A stretch of 64,000 nt of DNA from Piscinibacter gummiphilus (GCF_002116905.1 NZ_CP015118.1:5456001-5520000), one strand, 5' to 3'; positions 17,227 to 26,211 are shown, counted from the first letter of the stretch. Made by a program: numbers and translations. The notes: a model not told the origin generated them from the letters alone.

Positions 17227-17715
17227 GTCGACCGCGTTCCCATGCGGCCCTTTCGGACTGCACCCGACGGACGGAGTCCTCTTGCACAAGCGCAGACTAT
17301 TGCGTGGCGCGCCGCACGATGCCGTTCCGGGTCCGGGCGTGAGCGGTCCTCTCGCCCCTAGTCGCGCAGCTGCCCCCGTTCATCCACCACCGTGATCCCG
17401 ACCCAGCGCGATCCCTCGTTGAACCGGTTCGAGAAGTCGACCCGGAAGTCACCGAACGCCTGAGGCCCCCGCGCCTTCAGGCGCCGGGCCAGCTGTGCGC
17501 CGCCGCCCGCAGCGCCACCTGCGCCGCGAGGCACCCTTCGAGGTGGAACGGCGTGGGTTCCGTCCCGCGCCCCGAGCGGGCCCCGAGCGCACGGCTCCGT
17601 ACAGCCCCGGGCCCGTTCGCCTGGCCTGTTTTCCTACACGCAGCAAAGCCGCGCCCTGATGCACCGTGCCAGTGCCGCGGCTTATCGTGATCTCGTCAAG
17701 CAGCCGGAGCACACG
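17227..17715. other. 489-bp region without an intact gene
   Basis: Holds the decayed minus-strand coding remnant described separately (about 17358-17590), flanked by short G+C-rich sequence in which I see no RNA gene, repeat or clear promoter. The last ~70 bp lead into the small gene at 17716. Confidence 0.5.
17358..17590 (-). pseudogene. Frameshifted coding remnant
   Basis: On the minus strand two adjacent frames look protein-like and join end to end. One reads GTEPTPFHLEGCLAAQVAL and stops at 17477-17479. The next reads FGDFRVDFSNRFNEGSRWVG and ITVVDERGQLRD before a TAG at 17358-17360. Neither has a convincing start. The amphipathic, non-repetitive composition suggests the 3' end of a former gene broken by a frameshift; I do not recognise the family. 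The upstream limit is approximate. Confidence 0.35.
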
Positions 17716-17943
17716 ATGTCGACCTGGGATTTCACGGAGGCGAAAAAGCCAGCCGAGCGGTCCCTGCGCAAGGACTTGGCCTTCGCCGCCGCGGCCTTCG
17801 CCCGGCGCCGCCACGACCTGGTCCGCGGCGACATGGCGATGCGCCTGCATGCACAGGGCTGGATCGAATGGCACGAGGGACATCTTCGCCTCTCGCGCGA
17901 GGGCGCAGCAATCTGCGACGGGTACCTCGCGAGCCACTGGTGA
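17716..17943 (+). CDS. Small hypothetical protein
   Basis: 75 residues, Ala/Arg-rich, no signal or membrane segment. The C-terminal half (AMRLHAQGWIEWHEGHLRL, then SREGAAICDGYL) has the look of a winged-helix hairpin plus recognition helix, but this is only by eye. First of three tightly packed genes ending in the DNA glycosylase: 13 bp to the next start. I do not recognise it. Confidence 0.5.
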   Translation: MSTWDFTEAKKPAERSLRKDLAFAAAAFARRRHDLVRGDMAMRLHAQGWIEWHEGHLRLSREGAAICDGYLASHW

Positions 17944-17956
17944 CCGGAGGCGCCCC

Positions 17957-18283
17957 TTGCACGACTTCGCCGATGTCGAGCTGCCCGCCGGTTCGTTCGC
18001 CCGCCTCGCGCAGCTTTGCGCGGCCGACACACGCTTCCCGAAGGACCTGCAGGATTGGGAAGCGCGCGTCTCGCACGACACCGAGGCCGCGCACCGCGGT
18101 GGCCATCCATCGCAGCCGATGCGGATCGACCCCGACCGCTTTGAACGCTGGTGCCACACGTTCGAAGTTCCGCCCTGCCTCGATTCGTTCAGGGCGTACT
18201 GCATCATCCACCGCCTGCCGCGTGGCCATCACCACTACGGACCGACCGCGCTCGACTCGGAGGCCGGCCCGCTCGAGCCCTGA
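17957..18283 (+). CDS. Hypothetical protein with TTG start
   Basis: 108 residues, no signal peptide. There is no ATG or GTG at the 5' end of the frame; a TTG at 17957 is preceded by GGAGG (17946-17950) with 6-nt spacing, so TTG initiation is the best reading. Residues such as FPKDLQDWEARVSHD, RIDPDRFERWCHTFE and FRAYCIIHRLP look like a folded helical protein with two Cys. Its stop codon directly abuts the ATG of the 3-methyladenine glycosylase, implying one transcript. The function is unknown. Confidence 0.6.
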   Translation: MHDFADVELPAGSFARLAQLCAADTRFPKDLQDWEARVSHDTEAAHRGGHPSQPMRIDPDRFERWCHTFEVPPCLDSFRAYCIIHRLPRGHHHYGPTALDSEAGPLEP

Positions 18284-18871
18284 ATGCGTGACCCGGCGTG
18301 GCCTCCGCCCGCGGTGCTCTCGGGCGTCGATTTCAACGCCCCATCGATCGAAGTCGCCCGCGCGCTCATCGGCGTGGGATTGTTCGTCGACGGCGTGGGC
18401 GGCCGCATCGTCGAGACCGAGGCCTACGACGAGGACGACCCGGCCTCGCACAGCCACCGGGGTCCGTCGACGCGGAACGGCGCGATGTTCGGGCCACCCG
18501 CGCACACGTACGTCTACCGCTCCTACGGCATCCACTGGTGCCTGAACCTGGTCTGCCGCGAGGCCGGGCATGGCGCCGGGGTGCTGATCCGGGCGATCGA
18601 ACCCACCGCAGGCCTCGCGGTCATGCGGCAGCGGCGCGGGGACGTCGGCGACCGGCAGCTGTGCGCCGGCCCGGGCCGCGTGGCGCAGGCGCTCGGCATC
18701 ACGGGCGACCACGGCGCGCTGCCGCTTGACCACCCGCCGTTCGAACTGCGCGCAGCCGACACACCGTGCGAAGTGGCCTGCGGCGTGCGCATCGGCATCT
18801 CGAAGGCGGCGGAGCAGCCGTGGCGATTCGGCCTGGCCGGCTCGCGGTTCGTGAGCCGGCCGTTCCGCTGA
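18284..18871 (+). CDS. DNA-3-methyladenine glycosylase (AAG/MPG family)
   Basis: Base-excision repair enzyme removing alkylated purines, 195 residues. Family blocks in order: VDGVGGRIVETEAYDEDDPA (catalytic Glu in ETEAY), SHSHRGPSTRNGAMFG and YVYRSYGIHWCLNLVC, then LCAGPGRVAQALGIT and the closing RIGISKAAEQPWRFGLAGSRFVSR. The ATG starts immediately after the stop of the preceding small gene. Repair of alkylated DNA is well established for the family. Confidence 0.93.
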   Translation: MRDPAWPPPAVLSGVDFNAPSIEVARALIGVGLFVDGVGGRIVETEAYDEDDPASHSHRGPSTRNGAMFGPPAHTYVYRSYGIHWCLNLVCREAGHGAGVLIRAIEPTAGLAVMRQRRGDVGDRQLCAGPGRVAQALGITGDHGALPLDHPPFELRAADTPCEVACGVRIGISKAAEQPWRFGLAGSRFVSRPFR

Positions 18872-18879
18872 CGCGGTCG

Positions 18880-19050
18880 TCAGTTCGAGGCCGCCGACGC
18901 CGGCGTGCCCGGCATCGTCGAGCTGGTCGTGCCCGTGGCCGGCGTGTCGGCCGGCGTGCCCGTCTGGTTCGTGTCCTTGCGACCGCAGCCGGCAGTGGCC
19001 GCGAGTAGCGCAGCGGCCAGGACGAGGGCGAGGGGATGTCGGACGTTCAT
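18880..19050 (-). CDS. Small Thr/Pro/Ala-rich lipoprotein
   Basis: 56 residues. Signal MNVRHPLALVLAAALLAATAGC with lipobox TAGC, then a short GRKDTNQTGTPADTPATGT tail with no fold. AGGAGATCCGC precedes the ATG. It is convergent with the glycosylase and divergent from metR. Function unknown; such tiny lipoproteins are common in this group. Confidence 0.65.
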   Translation of the reverse strand: MNVRHPLALVLAAALLAATAGCGRKDTNQTGTPADTPATGTTSSTMPGTPASAASN

Positions 19051-19146
19051 GCGGATCTCCTGGGAGTGGGTGACCCGCGTGCGGCAAACGGCATGCCCCG
19101 TCGCCCCGGGGTTCATGAAGCAGAATGCCACTGCTCCAACATTCAA

Positions 19147-19159
19147 TGAACCGGATTCA
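19147..19159. promoter_or_regulatory. MetR operator before metR
   Basis: TGAACCGGATTCA, a perfect TGAA-N5-TTCA, ending 3 bp before the metR ATG. A related TTCATGAA lies at 19112-19119. The position over the ribosome-binding region fits autoregulation (inference). Confidence 0.7.
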
Positions 19160-19162
19160 TCC

Positions 19163-20056
19163 ATGATCGAACGCAGCCACCTGGCCATCGTGCAGGAGGT
19201 CGACAAGCAGGGGTCCCTCACCGCCGCGGCGGGTGTGCTGTGCCTGACCCAGTCGGCACTGAGCCACGCGATGAAGAAGCTCGAGCAGCAGCTGGGCACC
19301 GACATCTGGCTGCGCGAGGGCCGCAGCCTGCGCCTCACGCAGGCCGGCGAGTACCTGCTGGCCGTGGCCAACCGCGTGCTGCCGCAGCTCGACCTCGCCG
19401 AGGCCCGCCTGAAGCAGTACGCGCAGGGCGAGCGCGGCACGCTGCGCATCGGCATGGAGTGCCACCCCTGCTACCAGTGGCTGCTGAAGGTGGTGTCGCC
19501 GTACCTCGCCGCGTGGCCCGACGTCGACGTGGACGTGAAGCAGAAGTTCCAGTTCGGCGGCATCGGCGCGTTGTTCGGCTTCGAGATCGACATGCTCGTC
19601 ACGCCCGACCCGCTCCACAAGGCCGGGCTGCTGTGGGAACCGGTGTTCGACTACGAGCAGGTGCTCGTGGTGGCGAAGGACCATCCCCTCGCGGACGTGC
19701 CGCACGTGAAGCCCAAGCAGCTGCTCGACGAGGTGCTCGTCACGTACCCGGTCGCCACGGACCGCCTCGACATCTACACCCAGTTCCTGATGCCGGCAGG
19801 CATCTCGCCCCGCCGCCACAAGACCATCGAGACCACGGACATCATGCTGCAGATGGTGTCGAGCGGCCGCGGCGTGGCCGCCCTGCCCCGCTGGCTCGCC
19901 GAGGAGTACGCGTTGAAGATGCCCGTGGTGGCCGTGCGGCTGGGCGCCAGGGGCATCGCGAAGCAGATCTTCCTCGGCATCCGCGAGGCGGATGCCGGGA
20001 CGGACTACGTGAACGCGTTCATCCAGCTGGCGCGCGCATCGGCGACACGGGCGTAG
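19163..20056 (+). CDS. metR: MetR, LysR-type regulator of methionine biosynthesis
   Basis: 297 residues. The N-terminal winged helix is SLTAAAGVLCLTQSALSHAMKKLEQQLG. The effector domain carries RIGMECHPCYQWLLKVV and FDYEQVLVVAKDHPLA, which parallel E. coli MetR (IECHSCIQWL; FDYEVRLVLAPDHPLA). MetR senses homocysteine and activates met genes. A MetR box overlaps its translation start and another precedes the mesX-mesD operon 13 kb away. The 3' end overlaps the convergent czcA by 38 bp. Confidence 0.88.
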   Translation: MIERSHLAIVQEVDKQGSLTAAAGVLCLTQSALSHAMKKLEQQLGTDIWLREGRSLRLTQAGEYLLAVANRVLPQLDLAEARLKQYAQGERGTLRIGMECHPCYQWLLKVVSPYLAAWPDVDVDVKQKFQFGGIGALFGFEIDMLVTPDPLHKAGLLWEPVFDYEQVLVVAKDHPLADVPHVKPKQLLDEVLVTYPVATDRLDIYTQFLMPAGISPRRHKTIETTDIMLQMVSSGRGVAALPRWLAEEYALKMPVVAVRLGARGIAKQIFLGIREADAGTDYVNAFIQLARASATRA

Positions 20057-23000
20057 CCGCCTCGAAGACCGCCTCCTCCTCGTCCCGCCCATGCACCAGC
20101 CGGTACAGCACCGGCAGCACCAGCAGCGTGAGCACGGTGGAGGACAGGATGCCGCCGATCACCACGGTCGCGAGCGGGCGCTGCACCTCGGCGCCCGTGC
20201 CGGTGGCCAGTGCCATCGGCACGAAACCGAGCGATGCGACGAGGGCCGTCATCAGCACCGGCCGCAGCCGGGTCAGCGCGCCGTCGTGGATCGCCGCGTC
20301 GAGCGGCTGCCCGGCCTCGCGCAGGTTGCGGATGAACGACAGCATCACGAGGCCGTTGAGCACCGCGACGCCGCACAGTGCGATGAATCCCACCGCGGCC
20401 GAGATCGACAGCGGGATGCCGCGCAACCACAGCGCGACGATGCCGCCGGTCAGTGCGAACGGAATGCCGGTGAACACCAGCAGCCCGTCCCGCAGGTTGC
20501 CGAACATCGCGAACAGCAGCGTGAACACGAGCAGCAGCGACACGGGCACGACCACCTTCAGCCGGTTCGTCGCCGACTGCAGGTTCTCGAACTGGCCGCC
20601 CCAGGTCATCCAGTAGCCCGTCTCCAGCTTGACCTGCCGCTGGATCGCCTGTTCGGCCTCGGCCACGAAGCCGCCGATGTCGCGCCCGCGCACGTTCGCG
20701 CTGACCACCACGCGGCGCTTGCCGTCCTCGCGGCTGACCTGGTTCGGGCCGGGGGCGACCGACAGCGACGCCACCTCGCTCAGCGGGATGAACCGCTGCG
20801 GGCCCTCGCCGCTGCGCGGCAGCGCGACGGGCAGGCGCTGGATGGCGTCCTGGTCGGCGCGCAGGCGCTCGGGCAGTCGCACGAGGATGTCGAAGCGGCG
20901 GTCACCCTCGAACACCGTGCCGGCCTCGCGCCCGCCCACCGCCGTGGCCAGCGTGTCCTGCACGTCCTGGACGTTCAGGCCGTAGCGCGCGGTCTTCTCG
21001 CGGTCGATCTGCACGGTCAGCATCGGCAGGCCCGTGGTCTGCTCGACGTTGACCTCGGTCGCGCCCCGCACGCCCTGCAGCACGCCCGCGATGCGGGTCG
21101 CCGTGTCCTCGAGCACGTCCATGTCGTCGCCGAACACCTTGACCGCGACGTCGGACCGCACGCCCGAGATCAGCTCGTTGAACCGGAGCTGGATGGGCTG
21201 CGAGAACTCGTAGTTCTGGCCCGGCAGCGTCGCCAGTTCGGCCTTCACGGCCGCGAGCAGTTCGTCGCGCGTGCGGCGCGGCTCGGGCCATTCGCCCGCG
21301 GGCTTGAGCATCACGTAGCTGTCGGAGATGTTGGGCGGCATCGGGTCGGCCGCGATCTCGGCCGTGCCGGTGCGGGCGAACACGCGGTCGATCTCCGGGA
21401 ACTTCGCCTTCAGCGTGTGTTCCAGCTGCTGCTGCATCGCGACCGACTGCGACAGGCTCGTGCCCGGGATGCGCAGCGCCTGCACCGCGAAGTCGCCCTC
21501 GTTCAGGCTCGGCACGAACTCGCTGCCCAGCCGCGTGGCCAGCAGGCCCGACAGCACCACGACCACGGCCGCGGCGGTGAGCACGAGCGGCTTGGCCGAC
21601 ATCACCCGGCGCAGCAGCGGCTCGTACACCTGCCGCGCCCAGCCCATCAGGCGGTTCTCCTTCTCGGCGACCTTGTCGCCGATGAACAGCGCGACGGCCG
21701 CGGGCACGAAGGTGATCGACAGGATCATCGCGCCGATGAGCGCGATCACCACGGTGAACGCCATCGGGTGGAACATCTTCCCCTCGACCCCGGCCAGCGC
21801 GAAGATCGGCAGGTACACGACCATGATGATCAGCTGCCCGAAGAGCAGCGGCCGGCGGGCTTCCTGCGACGCGAGGAACACCTCGTGGAAGCGTTCGGCG
21901 CGCGTGAGCGGGCGGCCGTGGTGCGCCTGCGCATGCGCGAGGCGCCGCACGCAGTTCTCCACGATCACCACGGCGCCGTCGATGATGATGCCGAAGTCGA
22001 GCGCGCCCAGGCTCATCAGGTTCGCGCTGACCTTCTGGTTCACCATGCCGGAGAACGTGAACAGCATCGACAGCGGGATCACCATCGCCGTGAGCACGGC
22101 CGCGCGGATGTTCCCGAGGAAGAGAAACAGCACGGCGATCACGAGCACCGCCCCTTCGAGCAGGTTCTTCTTCACCGTGGCGATGGCCTTGTCGACCAGC
22201 ACCGTGCGGTCGTACACCGTGACGGCGTGCACCCCGGCCGGAAGCCCGCGGTTGATCTCCACCATGCGCTTGTCCACGGCCTGCGACACGGTGCGGCTGT
22301 TCTCGCCGATCAGCATGAAGACGGTGCCGAGCACCACCTCGCGGCCGTTGTCGGTGGCAGCCCCCGTGCGCAACTCCCTGCCGATCTCGACGGTGGCGAC
22401 GTCTTTGATGCGCACCGGCACGCTGCCCTGGTTGCGCAGCACCACGTTGCCGATGTCCGTCATCGACCGCACCTGGCCCGGCGCGCGGATCAGGTACTGC
22501 TCGCCCTGGCGCTCGATGTAGCCGGCGCCGACGTTCGCGTTGTTGCGCTCCAGCGCGGCGACGACATCCCCGAGCGTGAGCCCGTGCGCGGACAGCTTCG
22601 TCGGATCGGGGGCGACGTGGTACTCCTTCGCGAAGCCGCCGATCGAGTTGATCTCGGTGACCCCGGGCACGGTGCGCAGCTGCGGCTTGATGACCCAGTC
22701 CTGGATCTCGCGCAGGTCGGTGGGCGTGTACGGACTGCCATCCGGCTTCGCCGCGCCCTCCTGCGCCTCCACGGTCCACTGGTAGATCTCGCCGAGGCCG
22801 GTGGAGATGGGGCCGATCGCGGGCGTCACGCCGGGCGGCAGCTGGTCGCGTGCGCCCTGGATGCGCTCGTTGACGAGTTGCCGCGCGAAGTAGATGTCGG
22901 TGCCGTCCCGGAAGATGACCGTGACCTGCGAGAGCCCGTAGCGCGAGAGCGACCGGGTCTGCTGCAGGCCGGGCAGGCCGGCCATCACGGTCTCGACGGC

Positions 23001-23201
23001 GTAGGTCACGCGCTGCTCGGTCTCGAGCGGCGAATAGCCCGGCGCCTCGGTGTTGACCTGCACCTGGACGTTCGTGATGTCCGGCACCGCGTCGATGGGG
23101 AGCTTCTGGTAGTTGTAGACGCCGAGGGCCGCCATCCCGAGGACGGCGAGCAGCACCAGCCACCGTTGCTCGATGGCGAAGCGGATGATTCGTTCGAACA
23201 T
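20019..23201 (-). CDS. czcA: Heavy-metal RND efflux pump CzcA/CusA family
   Basis: HME-type RND transporter, 1060 residues, exporting divalent or monovalent metal ions. It opens MFERIIRFAIEQRWLVLL; ALGVYNYQKLPIDAVPDITN is the CzcA/CusA hallmark after TM1, and TM4 has ALDFGIIIDGAVVIVENCVR with the acidic residues of Co/Zn/Cd pumps. The start at 23201 was chosen because the preceding in-frame Pro/Arg stretch is non-homologous. Last gene of czcI-C-B-A. Which metal cannot be fixed; Co/Zn/Cd is favoured by the czcI neighbour. Confidence 0.93.
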   Translation of the reverse strand: MFERIIRFAIEQRWLVLLAVLGMAALGVYNYQKLPIDAVPDITNVQVQVNTEAPGYSPLETEQRVTYAVETVMAGLPGLQQTRSLSRYGLSQVTVIFRDGTDIYFARQLVNERIQGARDQLPPGVTPAIGPISTGLGEIYQWTVEAQEGAAKPDGSPYTPTDLREIQDWVIKPQLRTVPGVTEINSIGGFAKEYHVAPDPTKLSAHGLTLGDVVAALERNNANVGAGYIERQGEQYLIRAPGQVRSMTDIGNVVLRNQGSVPVRIKDVATVEIGRELRTGAATDNGREVVLGTVFMLIGENSRTVSQAVDKRMVEINRGLPAGVHAVTVYDRTVLVDKAIATVKKNLLEGAVLVIAVLFLFLGNIRAAVLTAMVIPLSMLFTFSGMVNQKVSANLMSLGALDFGIIIDGAVVIVENCVRRLAHAQAHHGRPLTRAERFHEVFLASQEARRPLLFGQLIIMVVYLPIFALAGVEGKMFHPMAFTVVIALIGAMILSITFVPAAVALFIGDKVAEKENRLMGWARQVYEPLLRRVMSAKPLVLTAAAVVVVLSGLLATRLGSEFVPSLNEGDFAVQALRIPGTSLSQSVAMQQQLEHTLKAKFPEIDRVFARTGTAEIAADPMPPNISDSYVMLKPAGEWPEPRRTRDELLAAVKAELATLPGQNYEFSQPIQLRFNELISGVRSDVAVKVFGDDMDVLEDTATRIAGVLQGVRGATEVNVEQTTGLPMLTVQIDREKTARYGLNVQDVQDTLATAVGGREAGTVFEGDRRFDILVRLPERLRADQDAIQRLPVALPRSGEGPQRFIPLSEVASLSVAPGPNQVSREDGKRRVVVSANVRGRDIGGFVAEAEQAIQRQVKLETGYWMTWGGQFENLQSATNRLKVVVPVSLLLVFTLLFAMFGNLRDGLLVFTGIPFALTGGIVALWLRGIPLSISAAVGFIALCGVAVLNGLVMLSFIRNLREAGQPLDAAIHDGALTRLRPVLMTALVASLGFVPMALATGTGAEVQRPLATVVIGGILSSTVLTLLVLPVLYRLVHGRDEEEAVFEAATPVSPMRAPAG

Positions 23202-23214
23202 GGGGGGGTCCTCG

Positions 23215-24477
23215 TCAGTGCGAATGCGTGGCCGAGGCCTTGCCGGCCTCCGACTTGACGACGAAGCTGCCGGCAGCGGCGTAGCGGTCACCGGCGCTCA
23301 GGCCCTTCACCACCTCGACCCGAGCCCCGTCGGCGCGCCCCGTCGACACGGGACGTGCCACGAAGCCCGCCTCCGTCCGCACGAACACCACGCTCTGGTT
23401 CCCGACGGTCTGGATCGCATCGGCCGCCACGGCAACCGGCACCGGTGTCTCGTCGCCGCTCACCTCGACGTCGACGAACAATCCGGGGCGCCACAGCGCC
23501 TTCGGGTTGTCGACCACCATGCGCGCCTGGGCGGTGCGCGTCTGCTCGCCGATGAGCGAGCCCACGTAGGCGACCCGACCCGAGGCCACCTGGTCGAAAG
23601 CGCTCGCGCGGATGCGGATCTGCTCGCCCACGCGGACCCGCGGCAGGTCCCGGGCCGGCACGTCGATGCGGGCCCACACGGTGCGGAGGTCCGAGAGCGT
23701 GAAGACCTGCGTGTCCTCGCGCACCTGTTCGCCGAGCGAGATGTGTTTCTCGACCACGGTGCCGTCGAACGGTGCGCGCAACTCGAACCGGTTCAGGTTC
23801 CCCGTGCCCGGGCCGGCACCCACCGCCTGCAGCTTCTGCCGCGCGTTGTTCACCGCGATCTCCGCCTCGCGCAGCGCCGCCTCGGCCTGCAGCACGTCCT
23901 GCTGCGGCGAGATCTTCTGCTCCCACAGCGCCTTCTCGCGCTCATGGGTCGACCGCGCGAGCTGCAGCCGCGTCGTCGCCGCCTGCAGTTCGGCCCGCAG
24001 TTCCGAGACCGCCGAGCTGCCGATGACGGCCAGCACCTGGCCCTTCCTCACCGCTTGGCCGAGCGCCACGGGCACGGCCTCGACCACCCCCGTCACGCGG
24101 GGCACGACGTGGGCCGTGCGGTCCTCGTTGAAGCCGATCTCGCCGGGCAGGCGCAGCGTGGCGCGGAGGGCGGCGGGACCGGCGGTCTCCACCGCGATGC
24201 CGGCCGCCTTGATCTGCTCGGCGGTCATCGCGACCGTGCCTTCCGCGGGTTCCTCGTGGTGTTCACCCCCCTCGGCGTGGTCGTGGTCGTGGCCGTCTTT
24301 CTCCTCGCCGTGGTGTTCCGCGTCGGCGTGGCCCTTCGCTTCGTCATGGCCGTGGCCTGCTTCCGAGGCGGGTCTGGCGCCGAGGATCGCGGCGGCCCCG
24401 GCCCCGCCGAGGAGCAGCACGAGGACGATGGCGATCAGTTGTTTGCGGCCGAGGGCCGTGTTCGTCGTCTGGTTCAT
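23215..24477 (-). CDS. czcB: CzcB-type metal efflux adaptor with His-rich N-terminus
   Basis: Periplasmic membrane-fusion protein, 420 residues. A membrane anchor (residues 12-32) is followed by a metal-binding stretch with more than a dozen His between about residues 42 and 78 (AGHGHDEAKGHADAEHH, DGHDHDHAEGGEHHEE). Then comes the barrel-sandwich/hairpin core and a C-terminal domain ending GKASATHSH. Separated from czcA by 13 bp. The His-rich segment fits periplasmic capture of Zn/Co/Cd. Confidence 0.92.
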   Translation of the reverse strand: MNQTTNTALGRKQLIAIVLVLLLGGAGAAAILGARPASEAGHGHDEAKGHADAEHHGEEKDGHDHDHAEGGEHHEEPAEGTVAMTAEQIKAAGIAVETAGPAALRATLRLPGEIGFNEDRTAHVVPRVTGVVEAVPVALGQAVRKGQVLAVIGSSAVSELRAELQAATTRLQLARSTHEREKALWEQKISPQQDVLQAEAALREAEIAVNNARQKLQAVGAGPGTGNLNRFELRAPFDGTVVEKHISLGEQVREDTQVFTLSDLRTVWARIDVPARDLPRVRVGEQIRIRASAFDQVASGRVAYVGSLIGEQTRTAQARMVVDNPKALWRPGLFVDVEVSGDETPVPVAVAADAIQTVGNQSVVFVRTEAGFVARPVSTGRADGARVEVVKGLSAGDRYAAAGSFVVKSEAGKASATHSH

Positions 24478-24484
24478 GGGAATC

Positions 24485-25753
24485 TCAGTGTTCGTTGTCC
24501 GCGGCGCCGAGGCGGCGCTCGAGTTCGGCGGCGGCGCGGTGGGCCGATGCCAGCGTGGTCAGGTACTGGGAGCGCGCGAGCAGCCACGTGCGCTGCGCGT
24601 CGAGCACCTCGATGAAGTCGAACTTGCCCAGTTCGAAGCCGCGGCTCGCCGCCTCGTAGGCGCTGCGTGCGCCGGGGAGGACCTCCTCGCGCAGGATCTG
24701 CACCTCGCCCGCCAGGGCCTGCAGCTGGTCGATGCCCTGCAGCACCTCGGCCTCGACCCGCCGCGCCTCGGCCAGCGCCAGGGCTTCGGCCGCGTCCCGG
24801 CGGCGCAGGGCCTCGTGCTGGGCGCCGCGGTTCGTGTCGAACACCGGCAGCGGGATCGAGAAGCCGATCACCGGCTGGTTGCGGCCCAGCTCCTGCGAGC
24901 GCTTGGTGCCGAGGCTCAGCGTCAGGTCGGGGATGCGCCGGGCCCGCTCGAGTTGGTAGGCCGCCCCCGCGCGATCGACCTCGCCCCGCGCACGCTGCAA
25001 CAGCGGCGAATGGTCGATTCGCCGACGCAGCGTGTCGCCGGCCGGCAGCGGCGGGAGCGCCTCCGCCCGACCGTCGAGCCGGCCCGACGGGCCGCGGGGC
25101 TCGCCCATGGCCACGCCGAGCGCGAGCATCGCGCGCTGGCGGTCCGACTCGGCCTGGCGCAGCTCGATGCGCGCGTTGGACTCGGCGACCCGGGCGCGGG
25201 TCTCCTCGGTCGGCGACACCTTGCCGGCGGCGACCCGGCGCGTCGCCGCGGCCGTGCCACTCGCCGCGATGCGCAGCGATTCCTCGGTGACACCGACCCG
25301 CTCCTGGGCGATCAGGGCGTCGAAGAAGGCCTGGACGGTGTCCGCGCGGACCTCGGCCCGGCGGGCGGCGAGGTCCGCGTCGGCGACGGCCCGGCCGCTG
25401 CGGGCCAGCGCGACCCGCGCCGAGCGTTTGCCGCCCAGCTCGATGGGCTGGTTCAGCAGGAACGTGGTGGTGCGGGTGTCACGCCCCGCGTCCTCCTGTT
25501 CCACGCCGAGCGTCGGGTTGGGCCACACGCCCGCCTGGTCGACGGCACCGTCCGCGGCGTCGACCTCGGCCGACGCGGCGCGCAGCCGCGGATGCTGATG
25601 AAGCGCGGCCTGGAGGGCCGCCTCCAGCGTCAGGCCGGGACGTTCGGCCACGGGGGGTGATGGAAGGGCAGGCACGGGCGCCTGGGCGAAGGCCGTGGAC
25701 ACGGCCAGGGAAATCAGTGCCGCGCACAGGGGCGGCACGCAGGTTCTGCGCAT
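24485..25753 (-). CDS. czcC: CzcC-type outer-membrane factor
   Basis: TolC-like channel, 422 residues, signal peptide cleaved near AFAQAPVPA. Two outer-membrane-efflux repeats are present; RPGLTLEAALQAALHQHPRL, VGVTEESLRIAASG and FELGKFDFIEVLDAQRTWL are CzcC-like. ATG at 25753 was preferred over an in-frame TTG four codons upstream. It completes the tripartite metal pump with czcB, whose start is 7 bp downstream of its stop. Confidence 0.9.
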   Translation of the reverse strand: MRRTCVPPLCAALISLAVSTAFAQAPVPALPSPPVAERPGLTLEAALQAALHQHPRLRAASAEVDAADGAVDQAGVWPNPTLGVEQEDAGRDTRTTTFLLNQPIELGGKRSARVALARSGRAVADADLAARRAEVRADTVQAFFDALIAQERVGVTEESLRIAASGTAAATRRVAAGKVSPTEETRARVAESNARIELRQAESDRQRAMLALGVAMGEPRGPSGRLDGRAEALPPLPAGDTLRRRIDHSPLLQRARGEVDRAGAAYQLERARRIPDLTLSLGTKRSQELGRNQPVIGFSIPLPVFDTNRGAQHEALRRRDAAEALALAEARRVEAEVLQGIDQLQALAGEVQILREEVLPGARSAYEAASRGFELGKFDFIEVLDAQRTWLLARSQYLTTLASAHRAAAELERRLGAADNEH

Positions 25754-25851
25754 CGAATGCTCCAAGGGGTTGCTAAGGCAGCCGGATGGGATTCGACGAG
25801 GGCAGCAGCGTCAGGTGGGAAAGGGGTTGGGCCTGGGGTGCGCTCGCCGAA

Positions 25852-26211
25852 TCAGGCGAGGCCCCAGTTGGGCCGTTCGAGGCGATCGGGCTCGCGGGTC
25901 TGGAGCGGGTGCACGGTGCCGGCGGGTGCATGGCGGCCGTTCAGCGCGGGCACGGCCAGCGGCTCGGCCTGCAGCGGCTTGAGGGCCGTCAGATGGCAGG
26001 AGCCGCAGTCGTTGTCGCTCGCGAACTTGGCGAGCTTCACCGCATCGCGGGTGTCCTTCCCGGCCTGCACGGCGTCTTCGTGTTCGTGCTCGTGGTGGCC
26101 CACGTGCCGTGCGGCCGGCGCGGCTTCGTGCTGGCAGTACACGGCCGCCGCCGCCCAGGTGAACTGGAGCGGCAGGAGGACGAGCAGCAGCAGGGAAAGC
26201 CAGCGACGCAT
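25852..26211 (-). CDS. czcI: CzcI-family protein
   Basis: 119-residue secreted protein: signal MRRWLSLLLLVLLPLQFTWA, then AAVYCQHEAAPAARHVGHHEHEHED and NDCGSCHLTAL. These features match CzcI, the small leader gene product of czc operons in Cupriavidus, thought to modulate expression. Its position first before czcCBA is the classical order. The His and Cys clusters could bind metal. Confidence 0.82.
   Translation of the reverse strand: MRRWLSLLLLVLLPLQFTWAAAAVYCQHEAAPAARHVGHHEHEHEDAVQAGKDTRDAVKLAKFASDNDCGSCHLTALKPLQAEPLAVPALNGRHAPAGTVHPLQTREPDRLERPNWGLA

Noticed and set aside
17449..18207. A 252-codon minus-strand frame across the small-gene region
   Set aside because: It overlaps two better plus-strand genes and the glycosylase leader, is Arg/Gly-rich in the manner of a shadow frame, and its end does not match the frames of the decayed remnant.
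19112..19119. TTCATGAA as another MetR site
   Set aside because: It lacks the 5-bp centre of TGAA-N5-TTCA and has the half-sites in reversed order; likely coincidence.
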